Origin: Paenibacillus endoradicis
Lineage (GTDB): Bacteria > Bacillota > Bacilli > Paenibacillales > Paenibacillaceae
Length of the DNA: 64,000 nucleotides
Direction: 5' to 3'
Assembly: GCF_024721975.1 (NCBI RefSeq)
Contig: NZ_JANQBB010000006.1
Coordinates: 186,001 to 250,000 of the forward strand
The notes under the pieces were generated by a model. The model was given only the letters and a program-made list of their open reading frames with translations, did no database searches and had not been told where the DNA came from. Of this stretch, positions 62,228 to 64,000 are shown in pieces. Within the stretch, counting starts at the first letter, position 1. Every line of letters starts with the position of its first letter. Both the position numbers and the translations under genes were made by a program.

Positions 62228-63724
62228 TTATCCACGGAATGGAACTAATTGTTCATTAATTGAAACTGTTTGTGCATAAACTTGCTGATAAATACGGAAT
62301 AAACCAGCATATTGTTCAACAGCTTCCGCATTAGGTTTATAGCTATCCGCATGCTTCACAAATTGATTCGCACATTCTTCTAGACTAGTAAACCACTCGC
62401 ATCCATATGCTGCAAGCATTGCTGCGCCAAGACCAGGACCTTGTTCATTCTCAAGTGAAACAACAGTAGCATTGAAAATATCAGCTTGCATCTGAAGCCA
62501 AACTGGATTTTGTGCACCTCCGCCGATCGATACAACTTTATCTACAACTTTGCCCGCTTGACGGAACATATCTACCGATTCATTCAAGCTGAAAGTGATC
62601 CCTTCCATTACAGCACGAGCAAAATGGACACGTTCATGAGAACCATCTACACCGATAAAGCTTGCACGAATGTTAGCATCTGGATGTGGTGTACGTTCAC
62701 CAACTAGATATGGTGTAAACAGTAATCCGTTAGATCCAGGTTGAACGTCTTCAATTCCTGCTAGCATTTCGTTAAACGATTCATTAGCAGCAAAAGTTTT
62801 CTTGAACCAGCTCAAACTGTAGCCAGCTGCAAGCGTAACGCCCATTGCATAGAATGAATTTTCCTTACCATGGTTGAAGAAGTGAACTTTTCCAGCGAAA
62901 TCTTTGTTTTTGTCATTCTCATAAGAAAGAATAACACCTGAAGTACCGATGCTGCTTAGCGTTAATCCTTCAGATAAGATACCAGCTCCGATTGCACCAC
63001 ATGCATTATCAGCACCACCTGCAAATACTTTTGTAGATGCAGATAGTCCAGATGCAGCTGCAACTTCAGGAAGAAGCGTCCCAACAAGACCATGTGATTC
63101 TACAAGTGGAGGACAGAAACTGGCAGGAAGATCGAATGCTTTCAATACTTCCTCGCTCCATGTTTTACCAGCCACATCTAATAGCAATGTACCTGCTGCA
63201 TCGGAATAATCCATATGCAACTCACCAGTTAAACGGTAACGCACATAATCTTTCGGCAACAAGAAGATCGAAGCTTGATCAAATAATTGTTTCTCATGCT
63301 TACGAACCCATAAAATTTTCGGTAATGTGAATCCTTCAAGAGCGGGATTACGAGTTACACTAAGTAATGTTTCGCCAAGCACGGTTTCTATTTCACGACA
63401 CTCTGCAGTAGTACGAGTATCGTTCCAAAGAATCGCATTACGTACAACTTCGCCAGATTCATTTAATAGAACAAGACCATGCATTTGACCGGAGAAACTA
63501 ATACCCTCAATAGTCGATGCATCAATACCATTTGCAGAAGCTACTTCATTCATAGCTTCAATTGTTGCAGTTACCCAATCTTCGGGACGCTGTTCACTAT
63601 AACCTGGACGGTCATGGAAAAGTGGATAGCTACGAGTAGCTTCCGCTGCAATATTACCTTTACGATCCATGAGCAAAGTTTTAACCGCACTTGTACCTAA
63701 ATCAACACCAATAACATAGCTCAT
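62228..63724 (-). CDS. xylB: Xylulokinase
   Basis: 498 aa, FGGY kinase. N-terminal GVDLGTSAVKTLLMD, SFSGQMHGLVLL and GERTPHPDANIRASFIG are xylulokinase hallmarks; ATP-binding GAIGAGILSEGLTLSSIGTSGV and GGGAQNPVWLQMQADIF. Phosphorylates D-xylulose to xylulose-5-P. With yicI it implies xylose use, but no xylA is seen in this window. Start ATG 63724, SD AGGAGG, supplied by a family II leader hairpin. Confidence 0.96.
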   Translation of the reverse strand: MSYVIGVDLGTSAVKTLLMDRKGNIAAEATRSYPLFHDRPGYSEQRPEDWVTATIEAMNEVASANGIDASTIEGISFSGQMHGLVLLNESGEVVRNAILWNDTRTTAECREIETVLGETLLSVTRNPALEGFTLPKILWVRKHEKQLFDQASIFLLPKDYVRYRLTGELHMDYSDAAGTLLLDVAGKTWSEEVLKAFDLPASFCPPLVESHGLVGTLLPEVAAASGLSASTKVFAGGADNACGAIGAGILSEGLTLSSIGTSGVILSYENDKNKDFAGKVHFFNHGKENSFYAMGVTLAAGYSLSWFKKTFAANESFNEMLAGIEDVQPGSNGLLFTPYLVGERTPHPDANIRASFIGVDGSHERVHFARAVMEGITFSLNESVDMFRQAGKVVDKVVSIGGGAQNPVWLQMQADIFNATVVSLENEQGPGLGAAMLAAYGCEWFTSLEECANQFVKHADSYKPNAEAVEQYAGLFRIYQQVYAQTVSINEQLVPFRG

Positions 63725-63733
63725 TGATTGTAA

Positions 63734-63864
63734 CCTCCTAAAACTTTTTGTGTATTACTTAATATACTTCCTGCCAACAGAAAGTTACTTCGGAAGCCTT
63801 GAATTTGTCCGTAATTTCAGATAATGCTTCCTGAAACGAAAGCTCGCTTCGGAAGCATTATCTA
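63734..63864 (-). repeat. Family II SD-linked hairpin plus upstream palindrome, xylB leader
   Basis: Minus strand: ACTTTCTGT ... ACAAAAAGT then TTTTAGGAGG (SD). One base differs from perfect pairing; the loop has GGAAGT. Upstream, AGATAATGCTTCC pairs perfectly with GGAAGCATTATCT (63819-63831 with 63851-63863), a second hairpin. Confidence 0.85.
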
Positions 63865-63900
63865 ATTCTTATATATGATTGAACTTCCTCTTCCAATAAA

Positions 63901-64000
63901 GGTTCAAAAAACGGGCTTTCAGAACCGAGAAGATGAGGCGCTACTTGAGGAAGGAGGAAGCGCAAGTGTACGTTATCGGTACACGCGTACCGGACTTCCC
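63901..64000 (+). repeat. Family I structured repeat, copy E, cut by window edge
   Basis: Begins GGTTCAAAAAACGGGCTTTCAG and keeps CCGAGAAGATG, ACTTGAGGAAGGAGGAAGCG, GTGTACGTTATCGGTACAC and GGACTTCCC. Its 3' half lies outside the window. Preceded by TTGAACTTCCTCTTCCAATA, the same kind of linker as in array C. Confidence 0.85.

Overview
The window looks like chromosome from a low-GC, spore-forming Firmicute of the Paenibacillaceae (Paenibacillus/Cohnella-like). The evidence is two secreted proteins with copper-amine-oxidase-type stalk domains, sporulation genes (cmpA, kapB, an orphan membrane histidine kinase), bacillithiol-linked redox genes (bacilliredoxin), B. subtilis-type gene order around tex / SprT-like / tRNA cluster, strong GGAGG ribosome binding sites, and AT-rich intergenic DNA. 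No prophage, transposase, CRISPR or rRNA gene was seen. The genus is an inference.

Layout. 0-14 kb: a secreted CAP-domain protein cut by the left edge, a sugar isomerase plus Gfo/Idh dehydrogenase pair, an AbrB-type transporter, alpha-xylosidase yicI divergent from an AraC regulator, an MFS transporter, hflK-hflC, a HAD phosphatase and an aldehyde dehydrogenase. 14-20 kb: a DUF2339-like polytopic protein with a 20-unit Gln/Pro-rich tandem repeat, an ABC transporter pair, a stalk-domain protein and a methyltransferase. 20.6-27.9 kb: five tRNA genes (Asn-Ser | Glu-Lys | Leu), SprT-like, cmpA, tex, a metallo-beta-lactamase hydrolase, a thioredoxin-like protein and DedA. 29-34 kb: M23 peptidase plus bactofilin, and a GntR-controlled ABC operon with two clear operators on a sigma-A promoter. 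34.5-39 kb: glutamate synthase large subunit. 39-50 kb: SGNH esterase, kapB, a glycolipid glycosyltransferase, a VTT protein, an NlpC/P60 endopeptidase, a Mn-type CDF exporter, an ABC-F ATPase, a CvfC/YpgR-like protein and a transglutaminase-like protein. 51-64 kb: mutY-eda, a cytochrome c lipoprotein, acpS behind a cytoplasmic PBP-PAS-GGDEF-EAL protein, brxB-nadE, a sensor kinase, a BaiN-like flavoprotein and xylB. yicI and xylB together point to xyloside use (alpha-xyloside to xylose, then xylulose to xylulose-5-P).

The most unusual content is intergenic: two dispersed families of structured repeats. Family I (about 170 bp, copies near 2.0, 22.9-23.4, 25.6-25.9, 40.9 and 63.9 kb) has a closing stem whose two arms change together from copy to copy, a TGTAC/GTACA hairpin and a CGATG/CATCG stem. 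It sits downstream of genes in four of five cases. Family II (five copies, upstream of the SprT-like gene, kapB, the CvfC-like gene, the cytochrome gene and xylB) is a hairpin whose 3' arm runs directly into the Shine-Dalgarno sequence, again with paired changes, and is tandemly duplicated at two loci (66-bp and 63-bp periods). A third inverted/tandem repeat lies at 47.9-48.1 kb. These look like structured RNA leaders/trailers or small hairpin mobile elements. I know of no named family that they match, but I could not search.
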